DNA of 64,000 nucleotides from Nageia nagi (taxonomy: Eukaryota > Pinophyta). Position 1 is the stretch's first letter. Each line of letters opens with the position of its first letter. Positions 1 through 12,200 of the stretch are shown here, in pieces. Under the pieces are notes generated by a model. It searched no databases. It was not told the DNA's origin and saw nothing but the letters and a program-made list of their open reading frames with translations. Both the position numbers and the translations under genes were made by a program. The stretch spans positions 127,348,001 to 127,412,000 of the forward strand of contig JBITNC010000001.1 in the NCBI GenBank assembly GCA_050084985.1. Direction: 5' to 3'.

Positions 1-545
1 AACATAATCCTGGGAAACCTCTTATAGTGCATAGTTGGAAAAAGCCAAAATAATGGGATTTAGCCTTATCACACGCTGAATTTACATATAACAACTCAAT
101 GGATAAGTCGATAGGTAAATCCCCTTTTCAAATTATTTATGGTCAAAATACTAGAGGTGTATTAGATTTGATTGAGTTACCAATTGGAGAACAATTTAGT
201 GATGATGCATAAGCATTTGCTGAGCATATCTAGAAAGTTCAAGGGTCAGTGAAGGAAAAATTGCATAGTAGTAATGCTCATTATAAAGAGTTTGTTTATG
301 CACATAGAAGGATGAAAGTCTTTGAAGAAGGTAATATGGTCATGGTTCATCTTAGGAAAGAAAGATTTCTTAAGGATACATATAACAAATTGAAACTTAA
401 GAAAATTGGGCTATGTAGGATTTTGAAGAAGATGAATGATAAAACTTATAGAGTGGAGTTGCCTAATGAATTTGATAGTTCACCTATTTTTAATGTTTCT
501 AATTTATTTCAGTATCTCAGTGTTTACAAGGATGGTGAATTATAG
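1..545 (+). pseudogene. Ty3/gypsy integrase C-terminal fragment
   Basis: This is the end of a gypsy pol protein. From about position 54 one frame reads WDLALSHAEFTYNNS, followed by GKSPFQIIYG, the typical segment after the integrase catalytic core. It continues through an AHRRMKVFEEGNMVMVHLRKERF stretch (first 20 residues begin near 298) and ends near 545 in the C-terminal part that binds DNA or chromatin. Stops at 51-53, 210-212 and 231-233 fall where glutamine is expected, so each is explained by one C-to-T change. The 5' part lies outside the window. The copy is inactive. Confidence is high for the family and low for the lineage within gypsy. Confidence 0.8.
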
Positions 546-816
546 GGGATAGTAAACTGGGTATGAAAGATGCCTAAGAAGAAAAAGGACAAAGTTACAT
601 AAGTGCTTCCACTCTATAGGCGTTATCATTTATCTTCTTCAAAATCCTGCATGGCCCAATTTTCTTAAATTTCAATTTCTTATATGTCCCCTTAGGAAAT
701 CTTTCTTTCCTAAGATAAACCATGCCCATATCACCTTTTTCAAACACTCTCATCCTTCTATGTGCATCAGTAGACTCTTTGTAGTGAGCATTACTACTCT
801 GCAATTTGTCCTTCAT
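250..816. repeat. Imperfect inverted repeat, arms about 210 bp
   Basis: Positions 250-459 are similar to the reverse complement of about 604-816, with roughly 145 bases between the arms. The arms are the two gypsy integrase fragments. A transcript crossing both could fold into a long imperfect hairpin. Confidence 0.75.
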
Positions 817-825
817 TAACATCAA
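604..825 (-). pseudogene. Second gypsy integrase C-terminal fragment, opposite orientation
   Basis: Read on the minus strand, this gives a protein clearly related to the plus-strand fragment just before it: [20 protein letters not shown] here against AHRRMKVFEEGNMVMVHLRK there. It begins around [14 protein letters not shown] and stops after the YRVE segment. It contains only this part of the protein. The two fragments point toward each other across about 145 bases, so they form a long imperfect inverted repeat. It could be a separate insertion or a local inverted duplication. The by-eye differences suggest the two copies are not recent. Confidence 0.75.
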
Positions 826-1770
826 TTATTTGAATTGTAGGTGGCTAATGTGACCTAAAACTTGATAAAGTATTCAAGAGATGACAAAGTGGTTCAAGAT
901 GTATACAATGCATGCAAAAATATTAAATAAAGCATAAATAGAGATAGATGAGATAAAATGGAGAAAAAATATTCAATAATAAATAATTCATTCTATATTA
1001 TGTATGGATATGGTACAAGAATAATACAACTATAATTAATATAGGATTGTATGGTAGGTTGTATTTATTATGACATGTATATATGTATTTTCTTAGTTAG
1101 GACAAAATAATGGATATTTATATAATAAAATCTTTTTATTAAGGATGTGTAATGGGATAGAAATAATCCATTATGTATCATTATATAGTTGATTATTATA
1201 CTACAAGAATATAGTAAGATTTTGTCCTCTTTACTTGTGAACATCATTTTCAAAAGGCATATATGTAAATATACTAAAGAGATATATCATGCAATAGTTA
1301 GCCTTGTATAAATATTTTTGTTAATGATAGAATTATCAATGATTTGGTTTCTCATATTTTATGACTAATTTATTTAAATGAATTCATATGCCTAAAGGTA
1401 ACTAGAGAGTGTTAGTAATATTTAGGTATCATGTGATGAAAATAATTATTAGGTGAGGTGTCAACTAATGAATTCAACAATGATATAAACTAATGTTAGA
1501 ATTATAAAGGATGATAATTGGTGTTTGCATCATCAAGGATGATAAGATGATATTAATAGCCAAGTGGTAATCAATGAGAGTCATCATCAGATGATGAATA
1601 ATATGTTAGCTTTTGAATATGATAACATGTATGTTTTTACAACTAGTCATATTGGACTTAATTATGGAAGACAATATCATCTTCAATAATAACAACAATA
1701 TTCATATGAGATATCATTATCAATCAACTATTGGAGGAACATCATGGATGTCTAAACCAATGTTCTTTGA
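826..1770. other. AT-rich stretch without recognisable gene
   Basis: No coding frame longer than about 60 codons and no known protein motif was seen. It is probably old, decayed repeat sequence. The rightmost part leads into the LINE remnant. Confidence 0.5.
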
Positions 1771-1774
1771 AGCA

Positions 1775-2720
1775 TAAATCATACCTATATACAAAACTAG
1801 GGATGAAAATAATCTATCTACTTTTAGAACTATTATGACATGTCCTTAATCAATTCTATGGTAGTATTCTAGAAAAGAAAAATAGAAATTAACTTAATAA
1901 CAATAAATTATGAGCTAAAGGCTAATTCAATTTTAGAAGCAAACATTAAACAACTGATTATATCCTCACTTTTGAATTATTACTTAAATCTATTGAAATG
2001 ATAAAAAAGAACTATTTGCTTTCTTTATGGATTTAGAGAAAGCCATTGATATTGTCCCCATGGGTAAATTTATAAAGTGTATAGTCAACTTCAAAATATC
2101 CTCTGAATTAAGATTTGAAGCTTATAGACTTTATGAAAACTAATAAAGTGTGGTATGAGGAAATTAACTATAATATTTTACTTAAACAAGGATTTTCACT
2201 ATATTACACAACTTTGTTTAGGATTTACATATATCAACTAGAAAAATATTTAGAAGAAGCTAGGTGTGCATGCACCAACCTTTGTAACTTGATTGTTGTT
2301 CTATTACTTTATGCAAATGATATTTGATTTTTAGCTAGACATTATGACAATATTGTAGAATAATTAAATATTCTTTAAATTTTTGCAATATATTTGGTTT
2401 AACAATTAGTGTATACAACTAAAATTATGATTATTAAATCTAAAAATATGCTTCATCTAAGAATCTTCTTTAACAATCAACCTCTAGAGTTGATTCACTC
2501 TTACAAATACTTAGGTAAATCATGAACTACATTAGAATTTAGCTATTGAAAAAAAAAATCTTTGTTTGATGGAAGGCTTTTTATAGTTTGAAAAATAATT
2601 GTAAAAAATATGAAACTTTGGGATTATGTCACATCCTACAAAAGACATCCAATGTTTTTAGCTATTATGGGAGGTAAGTATTTACTTAGGATCAAGTCAT
2701 CATTTCTTCTATGTGTCTCT
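1775..2720 (+). pseudogene. LINE (non-LTR) reverse transcriptase remnant
   Basis: Several frames in order give the blocks of a non-LTR reverse transcriptase. IIPIYKTRDENN with a following FRTIM lies near 1780. FFMDLEKAIDIVP, the first catalytic block, is near 2020. A block resembling the QGxP(L)SPTLFxIYI motif begins near 2185. LLLYANDI near 2305 corresponds to the YADD box and has N for the first D. KIMIIKSKNMLHLRIFFNNQPLELIHSYKYLG runs from 2425 (quoted only in part elsewhere). Stops and frame changes are frequent, so it is dead. The end of the LINE is not defined. The same family recurs on the minus strand at 27.6-28.0 kb. Confidence 0.75.
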
Positions 2721-3201
2721 TAAATTGAATGTAGAACTTTCATAACATTATTTAAATAAAAAAATTCAACACCGTTTTAAATTATAGAGAAGAGGAAGGT
2801 CTAAATTATAGAGATAATTTTTGTTTGTACCTTACCTCAAGCTTAATGTTCTCCCTTGAAGAACCCCTCTTAAGATTTGTGATGAAGATCTTCCTTGTCT
2901 TAGTCCAATTGTTAACCTAAGGGACCTTACCTAAGATTTCTTAACTGAGAAATTTGAAATGGCATATTTTTAGTTTTATAAAAATAATTAAGATGATGAA
3001 GGCATGAGTTCTTTCCAACTCATTGTATCTATCCTTTTATTGTCAATATATATATGAATTTTTATGATTTTTATAAGCTATGGTTAGATAATCTTATACA
3101 TGATCCACACTATGCACTTATCTTGGTAGATTTCATGATTATACCACTCACATGGAAAGAGCTTATTCAAGTGCCTATGGGGAATAGCTATATGTATTAT
3201 C
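2721..3201. other. AT-rich spacer, possible LINE 3' part
   Basis: This lies between the LINE reverse transcriptase and copia element A. No clear motif was seen. It may hold the remainder of the LINE, but I see no poly(A) tail or target duplication. Confidence 0.35.
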
Positions 3202-3217
3202 TGCAATGAAGTTTTGT

Positions 3218-3721
3218 TGTAAAAATATAATAATAATTATTGTCACACATTCACAAAATGAATCAACAATGGAGAAAAACCAACACACCAATAGAATATC
3301 TTTATTAAGTCTTAAAAAGTGTTACACATCCAACAAGAGTTTACACAATGCTATGATCTCAAATAGATCAGTACAATCCAGAATCAACCTGACAAATACA
3401 AGAGAAACAAATTAAATACACAATGATAAAAAATGAGAAGATTAACCAAAGGATTTGATTCTTTAGTTCCACACAACAAGGAAAATAAATCGACATTGAT
3501 GAAATGCGATAGTGTTTTCAATCCTCTTCGCAAAAATGGGAATGCAATTAGAAATTGGTGCTTATGCTATTTAAAACATCCCAAACATTGTCCCTGCTGA
3601 AACACCATCATGTTTTCATGAAACATATTCACACTTTGAAAATGGTAACACATTTTGTTTAACCCCCTATGATTAATTAAAAATACCCAAAGAGGAAAGA
3701 TGTTGAGGTATAACTCTAACA
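3218..3721 (-). repeat. 3' LTR of copia element A
   Basis: It aligns over its whole length with 20872-21372, for example the shared CAACAAGAGTTTACACAATG. In element orientation it starts TGTTAGAG and follows a purine tract (AAGGGGGA, seen as tcccccTT at 3724-3731). The copies differ at many positions, so the insertion is old. Confidence 0.8.
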
Positions 3722-4545
3722 TTATCCCCCTTGATGTTGAGAGGTCCCATCAATGAATCTTTCAGCTTCAAAAAATGAGCCTTTGCAATACCTTTCATGA
3801 ATAAATCCACCAATTGATCATTTGCATTACAATATATTAGCCCAATTTATTTTTCACCATGTCACAAATGAAGTGATATTTCAAGTCACAATGCTTGGAT
3901 ATGGTATGGTGAACTGGATTCTATGCCAAATGAATGGAATTGATGTTGTCACAAAAAAGAAGAGTTGATCGATATTGTTTCTAACCTATTTCTTCAAGTG
4001 GCTTCTTTAGCCACAATGCTTGTGCTCTAGTTGATGTCAATGCAATATATTCAGCTTCAGTTGATGATAATGCCATTGATCCTTGCTTCTTTGATCTCTA
4101 AGTGATTAGTCCTAAACCTAGTGAGAAATAATTGCCACTTGTGTACTTGCTATCATCAAGATTGCTCCCCTAATCACTATCACTAAAATCAAATAATTCC
4201 ATCTTCTCAGTTTGATAATAATGGATCCCAAAATCAATGGTGCCTTTCACGTACCTCAAGATTCTTTTGGTTGGCTTTAGGTGTACAAATGGCTCACTCA
4301 TATATTTTGACACCAATGAAACTGCATAAGCAATATCAAGCCTAGTGTTTGTAAGAAATATTAGGCTTCCCACAATGCTTCTAAACTCAGTCTTGTTGGC
4401 CTTTTCAATTGCATCATCCTTGCAAATAAGCTCTCCATGAGCAATGGGGATAGCAATAGGATTACAATCAACTATTCCAAAAAGTTTCAACATGTCTCTA
4501 GCATACTTTGTTTGACAAACAAAAAGCTCTTCACTATTTTGGTGT
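3722..4545 (-). pseudogene. Element A reverse transcriptase end and RNase H
   Basis: On the minus strand from 4545, the sequence reads FVCQTKYARDMLKLFGIVDC, then a polymorphism-prone copia stretch with EFRSIVGSLIFLTNTRLDIAYAV and LKPTKRILRYVKGTIDFGIHY. A frame change follows, then the copia RNase H sequence GSMALSSTEAEYIALTSTRA around 4040-4080, and finally DLFMKGIAKAHFLKLKD near 3760-3810, close to the 3' LTR. The YVDD part of reverse transcriptase is missing, because the sequence to the right of 4545 changes abruptly to an AT-rich array. Integrity is low because of stops and a frameshift. Confidence 0.8.
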
Positions 4546-5703
4546 AATTCTATGCTTATGAATTAAAAAATTTTGAAGATTAAAAAATTTAGAGATTAAA
4601 AAATTTTAGAGATAAAAAAATTTAGAGATTAAAAAATTTTAGAGATTAAAAAATTTAGAAATTAACAAATTTTGAGTTATCACTAGCAATTAAAAAATTT
4701 TAAAGATTAAAAAATTTAGAGATTAAAAAAATTTATATATTAAAAAATTTAGAGATTAAAAAATTTTAGAAATTAAAAAATTTAGAGATTAAAAAATTGA
4801 GTTTAAAAAATTTAGAGATTAAAAAAAAATAGATATTAAAAAATTTTCATTCCTTTAATGAAAGTTTTTTGTTACTATCTTGAAATTCGTCTCTTATTTT
4901 TAAATAACTCAAAATTTTTTAATCTCTAAATTTTTTTAATATCTAAATTTTTTAATCTCTAGTGGTAACTCAAAAATTTTTAATCTCTAGAGTGGTAGAT
5001 TCCACGAAACTAGTTTTGAACATAGATTGAGAAACATGTAAATTTCATTCCTTTAATGAAAGTTTTTTGTTACTATCTTGAAATTCATCTCTTATTTTTC
5101 GATTATTTTTTAGAAGCTACTAGTGATAACTCAAAATTTTTTAATTTTTTAATCTTTTATTTTTTTATCCTTTTTTAGAAGCTGCCAATGATAACTCAAA
5201 ATTTTTTAATCTCTAAAAATTTTTAATCTCTAAATTTTTTAATCTCTAGAGTGGTAGATTCCGTGAAACTAGTTTTGAACATAGATTGAGAAACTTGTAA
5301 ATTTTCATTCCTTTAATGAATTTTTTTGTCACTATCTTGTAATTCATCTCTTATTTTTCGATCATTTTTTAGAAGCTGCCAATGATAACTCAAAATTTTT
5401 TAATCTCTAAAAACTCAAAAAATTTTAATCTCTAAATCTTTTCATCTCTAAATTTTTTAATCTCTAAGTTTTTTAATCTTTAAAAAAAAATTTAATCTCT
5501 AAATTATTTAATCTTTAGGGTTAGGGGTTTAGGGTTTAAAGTTTAGGGTTTATGGTTTAATCTCTAAAATTTTTAATCTCTAAATTTTTTAATCAATTGA
5601 TGAGCAATAAATTCTGCGAAACTAGTTTTGAACATAGATTGAGAAACTTGTAAATTTTCATTCTTTTAATGAAAGTTTTTTGTTACTATTTTGAAATTCG
5701 TAT
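4546..5703. repeat. AT-rich array with inverted short unit and longer tandem unit
   Basis: A 16-base motif, AGAGATTAAAAAATTT, recurs many times in 4560-4850. Its reverse complement recurs in 4900-5600, so the array is inverted about a point near 4860-4900. A longer unit that includes GAAACTAGTTTTGAACATAG and a CATTCCTTTAATGAAAG segment appears at about 4985-5140, 5249-5400 and 5605-5703, with a partial copy at 4850-4900. The array joins broken element A to truncated element B. It contains a telomere-like run. No protein is encoded. Confidence 0.8.
5514..5558 (+). repeat. Short interstitial telomere-like repeat
   Basis: Six heptamers lie in register from 5514 to 5555: TTTAGGG, TTAGGGG, TTTAGGG, TTTAAAG, TTTAGGG, TTTATGG. 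Three match the common plant telomere unit exactly and the others differ by one or two bases. It is embedded in the AT-rich array. Confidence 0.7.
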
Positions 5704-6417
5704 ATCATTTTTCCACCATTTTTGAAGTTCTTCTTAGGAGCATAAGAACCCTTCTTTTGGTTATGGTTCTCCTTTTTAAATGAGGCTTCAATAGACCAAG
5801 TGCCACAGATGGATCCTTATGAGTGGTGATCAACATTTTATTGTTAAGTGTTTTCTCATGCTTTAAAAGAAGCTTTGATAGATTTTTCGAAGAGAACACT
5901 TATTTTTCATCATCAAACCTAGTTTCAATAATAATCATAAATTGATTAAACTTAGCAAAGAGGCTTTGAAGGATGATGAAGGTTAGAAACTCATCATTGA
6001 TCCAATTACAACCACACCCCACAAGCTAAGTCCTAAGGTCAACAACCTTATTCATATATATAACCATAATTTTATTTTCCTCTTGACATGATTGAAGCAA
6101 CTTCTAAAAAATGGTGAACATCCTAAAAAATTTAGTACCAAGATAGATACTCTTAAGTTTATCCCAAACTTCCTTTACAGTATTTAAAAAAATATCATGA
6201 AGAGGATCTCATCCGAAAATGTATGAAAGATCATAGAAGTTGCCCAATCATTCTTAGTATTATAAGCTTCAAGTTCTTTCTCACCAGATGGAGCAACTTG
6301 ATTTTTATTAATAATCATCCAAAAATTGTATGCTTGAAGTTCTACCTTCATCCTTGGTTTCCAAATACCATAGTTGGAACCATCCAAGATATGCTTGTGT
6401 GCAAAAGAGTCTCTCAT
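5704..6417 (-). pseudogene. Copia element B gag, 3' truncated
   Basis: The likely start is the ATG at 6417, giving MRDSFAHKHILDGSNYGIW, the start of a copia gag (UBN2/DUF4219 type). It is closely similar to element C's gag at 49.5-50.2 kb, including the GSYAPKK-like basic region before the zinc knuckle. The frame is broken in several places. It ends abruptly at 5703/5704, before the zinc knuckle, where the AT-rich array starts. Protease, integrase, reverse transcriptase and the 3' LTR of this element are absent. Element B therefore survives only as gag, leader and 5' LTR. Confidence 0.8.
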
Positions 6418-8745
6418 TACTCCAAAATAATATGAATGAGATAAATAAAGTAAACATACATGTTGCATTTAAAAACAAATACATGTTTAAAAACTATTCA
6501 ACAAATCAAATGCTTAATTGTTAACAAAAATAATAATCATGCATCCAACATCTTCACCACCAAATATAACCAAAGAGAGGAAGAAGTTGAAGCTTATTTT
6601 CTTGTTAAAATTAGGCCTTCATTTGAATGCCTTCAAAGAGTCCAAGTCCTACCAATCCTCAACCAGTTCTTCTTGAACAGTAATATACTCTTACAAGGAG
6701 AAGTACAAGCTATTTTTCAAGGTTGTGACATATGTTAGATCAACCAAATTAATTATTTTGATTAAATTTTTAATTTTCCTTCTAGGTTATCAGGATAATC
6801 TTTGAATGGACGAACTAACATGTAGTATTACTACACACATGCCTGTCCACCTATATGAAGTTAAATCTAAACCAATAGAAGATTTAAGGGCAATTAAGAA
6901 GTATGAACTTTTCACCACTTAGATTGTTAGATTAAAAGACTCCAATCCGACTTATCTTCATCTCATAGCTCTCTAAACAAGTCATGTTACGAAAAAATCA
7001 TGCAAATGTGTTCATTTTAGAGTGAAGCAATTTTCAATGTTTACGTACTTTACATATAAAGTAAAAATGCAAAATAAATAAAGTGTTTTAAAAAATAATC
7101 TACATCTCACATTATCCATAAGTATGAACTAAAGAGTCCAATGGATTTTGTTACAATCCCTAGTGGATCTCTTTACAAAAATTTATTAATTTTAAATAAC
7201 AACAAATTATCATAAAAGTCTAATAGATCTTGTCACAACCCCTAATGGATCTCTTTACAAAAGTTCATTATCAAAAATAAGGAATTCTCCTCCTTGTTAC
7301 TTAAAAATGAATTTAAAATAATTCTTTATTTGCAATTTAACATCGCATTTATAAGCAAGTATTTAAGTGAATTTTATCCAATCACATGTATAGAATCAAA
7401 ATAATAAACCATGTAATAAATAATTTATCCATTCACCAATATGCATTACAACAAAAAATAATGCAAAAAATTATCCAATCACATGTGAGTAATAAACATG
7501 CATTAAGATAGAAAATCATTAATCTATGCATACATAGCATTTATCCATTCATGCATAATTAATCTACCTTTATCTTAATAGCATGCTAAAACAAATCCCT
7601 AAAATAACTTGCACTTAATGTAAAATGATAATATTAGCAAATAAAGAATTATTAATTTTTTTAAAAGGTTATAATTAACCTTAAAAAAATGATACTTATA
7701 GTTAAAAAAAAAATCCCTTCTTTTAAGAAAAATTTCTCTTTTTAAAAAAAAAATATTTTTGATATATATATATATTAAAAAAAATGTATTAAAAAACTTA
7801 AAAATAAAAATTTTATATATATATAAACTTAAAAACTTTTTTTTTTAATTACAAGGGTGAGGGGGCTGGCCACGTGCCCCCCTTCTCCCTTATTAAAGAT
7901 ATAGGAGGAAAAAGGGGGGCTAGCCGCGCACCACCCCCTCACCTCCCCCTCCATTATAAAGGAGGAAAAAAGGGGCTGGCCGCGCACCTCCCCCGTCCTC
8001 CATTATAAAAGAAAAAAAGGAGGGAAGGGGGTGGCTGCGTGCCCCCTCCATTATTCCTTTTTTTCTTATAAAAAAAATCTGCAAAAAAAAATTAAAAAAT
8101 CTGTTAAAAAAATAGTAAAATTATTAATTATTATTATTATTGTTAAAAAAATAGTTTGTTTAATAATATGTAAAAATATAATTTTTTGCATTTTTTTTAA
8201 TTTACATTGTAAAAAAATTCAATTTTTTTTTGTAAAATATGTAATTTTTTTCAAACTATAAAAAAAAATACAGTTTTTTTATTTTTACATATATATAGTA
8301 ATATAAAACAAATTGCTTTAATAGTATTATAAAAAAAATTGCAAAAATTTTACCTATTTTACATTAAGTAAAAATTTGCAAATTTAAACTATAATAAACT
8401 ATTATTGTTAAATTTAAGCAAATCTATTTGCTACACATTAACCAATTTAAAATTTCAACTAACAAACTATTGTTAGTAAAAGTAATGCATAACAATAGCT
8501 TATAAAAAGAACTAACATGTTAGTGTAACTAAAAATATAAAAATAATATCTACTTTGAACAAATTTTGTTAAATAAAATTTTATAATAAAATAACTACAA
8601 ATTGGTTAGTAATAAAGCAAAATTTGATAATGAACAAAGGTAGAAGGAAAATTATACCTTCAAACTTTTTTTTACCTCAACAAAGTAGATGGAGAAAGAG
8701 GAGGAATGGACCTTCAAAGATGCTAAAGTGAAGCTTCTAAGAATA
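6418..8745 (-). other. Long untranslated leader of copia element B
   Basis: About 2.3 kb separates the primer site from the gag start. Near the primer site the sequence (8640-8745) matches element C. About 8070-8640 is very AT-rich with homopolymer runs and an ACTAACATGTTAGT motif also found in the leaders of elements D and F. A GC-rich tandem block follows at 7855-8070. The remainder, 6470-7850, is AT-rich and I recognise nothing in it. Confidence 0.65.
7855..8070. repeat. GC-rich tandem repeats in the element B leader
   Basis: There are four imperfect copies of a 50-58 base unit. Each contains a GGGGCTGGCCGCGCACC-like core followed by C-runs, CTCCATTATAAA and an A/G-rich end. The approximate copies are 7858-7912, 7913-7968, 7969-8017 and 8018-8070. 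The block stands out sharply from surroundings that are nearly all A and T. Confidence 0.75.
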
Positions 8746-8757
8746 GCTTTGATGCCA
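8746..8757 (-). promoter_or_regulatory. Primer binding site, element B
   Basis: Read on the minus strand it is TGGCATCAAAGC, two changes from TGGTATCAGAGC, the usual initiator-Met tRNA site of plant copia elements. It lies two bases inside the 5' LTR. Confidence 0.7.
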
Positions 8758-8759
8758 TT

Positions 8760-9223
8760 TAAAGAAATTAACCCTTTTTGAATTAACTTCTAATCTCCTA
8801 AGATCTCAAGAATGCACTTTCAACATCAACACAATAGCACAATAACTAAGCCAATCACACAAATAACACAAAATATAAAATGGTTCCTCCCTCCTTGGGA
8901 TTACGTCCACTAACTAAGATCTTCTTATCCTCAAAGACCTCTCTTACAAAACCTTTTCTTTCTCTCACACTCTAAACCTATAACAAAGCTTGCATTACAA
9001 TTGTGTAATTAGAGAAGGAGGGTTCTCCTCTTTTTATAAGAAGAAACCCACTATATAATTAATCCATTTTTTATTTTTAATCCTTTACATATTTTTAATC
9101 CTTCTCCTATTTTTAATCCCTTAATACTTTAAGGTACCTAATGATACTTTAAGTATTAAGTGAATTTATATTAAAGAAAAATATTACACAATATTACATT
9201 ATAAATTCTCACACTTAAATGGC
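8760..9223 (-). repeat. 5' LTR of copia element B
   Basis: It matches both LTRs of element C over its full length; for example GGGATTACGTCCACTAACTA is also in the 50.4-kb LTR. The terminal TG at 8760 has become TA. The LTR ends in CACA at 9223, next to gypsy element E sequence. Confidence 0.8.
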
Positions 9224-12200
9224 CTACAAGTGGAGCATCATGCATGGCTGTAATTATAGCTTATTTTAACTTTGATTTAGGTACTAAAAACACTCTTCCT
9301 TTGGAAAAAATCAGTCCTTCTTTATGGTTGAACTTGTCATCTTCAACTTGCCCATTTATTAGTTTAGAACAAAAATTATTCTTCATATATTCAACCATAA
9401 TTTTCACCTTCCAATTGGCAGAATAATGGAAAGAGAATGAAAAGTAGAGTGCCTAAAAAGTGCATCAACAGCTGAATTCTTCTTACCTTTTACAAACTCA
9501 ATTTCAAAATCATATGATTGCAACTTTGTTATCCATTTTTGTTATCTTTCATTTACTTTAGATTGCCCCAAGAAATATTTCAAACTGTTATGATTAGTTT
9601 TGACTACAAACTTGCCACACACCAAGTATTGCTTGAATTTGGTCAAGGCATGCATGATAGCTAGCATCTCTTTATCATAGATGCTGAAAGTTTTCTCCAC
9701 ATTTGAGAGCTTTCTACTCTCATAAGCAATGAGACATCCTTGTTGCATAAGTATAGCTTCAATTCCCACATCTGAAGCATCATAAGCATTAGTAAAAGCA
9801 ACAAAAAAATTAAAAATAGCAAGTAAAGGAGTGGAAGTCATTCCATCCTTTAGCTTTAGAAAAGCTATAAGAGCCTCATTCAATCATGAAAAAGCTTCTT
9901 TCTTAGTCAATTCAGTAAGAGGGGTAGCCAAAGAAGAAAACCCCTTAATAAACCTCCTGTAGTAACTACATAAACCCACAAAACCTCTTAATTCTATTAG
10001 GTTGGATGGTATAGGCCATCTTTGTACAGCTGAAACTTTAGTTTGATAAACTTTCACCCTATCTTTGCAAATAATATGCCCCATGTACAAAATTTCAATT
10101 TTAGCAAATTCACACTTAAATTCTTTTCCATAAAACTCTTGCTATCCTAAAATGCTCAAAACTAAATCTAAAAATTGAAATGATCATCTCAATTTTTGCT
10201 ATATACCAAAATATCATCAAAAAATACCAAGATAAAGTGTCTCAAATGCTAATTGAAAATTTGATTCATGGTTGATTGAAAAGTGGCAGGTGCATTAGTC
10301 AATCCACAAGGCAAACCATAAACTCATAATGTCCATAATGGCATCTAAATGTTATTTTATACACATCCTCATCCCTCATACGAATTTGATGATATCCTGA
10401 TCTAAGATCAATTTTTGAAAAATACATAGCCCCATGTAACTCATTTATCAATTCATCAACTCTAGGAATAGGATATCTATTTTTTATGGTCTTTTTATTT
10501 AATGCCCTATAATTAATGCACATTCTTGTAGTTCCATCCTTCTTTTTCACTAAAATAACAGGTGAAGCAAAAGCACTAAAACTAGGTCTAATGTGTACAC
10601 TCTCAAGCAATCCAACAATTGTTTTCTCAATCTCATCTTTAAAAACCTTTAGATGCCTATAAGATTTTATTATAACAAGTTTACTATTTGCTTCTAATTC
10701 AATAATATGCTAAAAACCTCTACTAGGTGGCAAATCTTTAGGTAGGTCAAAAAATAACTTAAGATGTTTTTGTAGCAAACCTTAAATTTGAGGATGATAG
10801 GTGGTTGATGTTTTTCCTTCTATACTAAAATTATAGCTACCCACTCAATGTCCCTATGCCTCATCATTCTCTCCATTCTTTTGCAAGAGACCTCCAAAAT
10901 TTTGCAAGAATCTTTTAGCCCATTTTCCTTGATTCCTTGCAACACCACATCTTTCCCTTCAAGAAAAAATTTCAATTCTAATATTTGATAATTGGTAACA
11001 TAATCACTAAGTGAATATAACCATTACACACCTAAAACCATATGCAGAATATCTTCTAAGGGAAAAACAAAGAATTACTCATCTACTTCCATGTTGCCAA
11101 AATTAATTTTTATGTTTCTTACCACCTTGTTGCATATGATAAGATCACCATTGCCAATAGCAACACTGAAACCAAGAATGATAGCTATAGGAATATTCTT
11201 TCTAGTGGCAAGCTTCTCATCAACAAAATTGTAAGTAGCACCACCATTTATTAAAATAATAACATTTTCGTCAAAAGATCTACCCCATACTTTAATAATG
11301 CGAAATTGATTTGGCCCACCACTAGGGAACCTTCAGGAACTACCTCATACTCCCTTTATGCTTCCTCTTCCAAAGGTGTCTCATCTGCCTCATAAAAATC
11401 AGAATTATGAAAATCAAAATCAAAATGTAATTCAATTATTTTCATACCTCCTCTGCATTTATGACCTCTTTGCCAAGGAGACTTGCAAATGAAACACTTA
11501 TTTTGTTTCCTTAACTCATCTTGTCAAGTGTGGACCATTTGGGGGCTTATTAGGTGGTTGAAAACCAAATCTAAAACCCTCTTTATGTGTGGGATTCCTA
11601 CCATAAAAATTTCTCTCATTTCCACCTTGTTGCATGAGGTTTCCTAACTATCCATACTGCTATCCAAACCTATTTTCCTAACTGCAAAAGGTGGTCTAAT
11701 AGATGTGTTATGTGTAACATATTTTTGCCTAGAAGGCAAAATAGATTCCAAGATCAAAGCCCTCTTAATGGCATCCTCAGAAGTAATTGGCTCAAAATCC
11801 TTTAACTAGCCCTTTCAAGGATTCCAATAAATCATCCATAAAAAGAAAAATTACCCTCTTGGGTGAAATGTTTTATACCTAAACTAAAAGTTGTTCAAAC
11901 TCCTCCACATAGGCATGAATGGATGAATTTTGTTTTAAAGTGACAATCTCTTTAAAATACTCTTCCACATTCCTCCTTTCAAACCTATTCAAAACCCTAA
12001 CACAAAATTCATCAAATGTATCAATATCACCATGCCCTTGGGTTACTAACCCATGATGCCACCATGAGTAAGCACTACCCTCAAGGTGGAGTGTATCAAT
12101 ATGAATTGCATCAACTTTATAAATAGGATCCAAGGTAAAATAAGTCTGTAATTTTTGAAGCCATGCCCTAGCCGTGAGACCATCTTAACCATTAAATGAG

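Noticed and set aside
4546-5703. CRISPR-like array of short repeats
   Set aside because: The units are AT-rich, variable in spacing and orientation, and in eukaryotic repeat DNA; no spacers of constant length exist.
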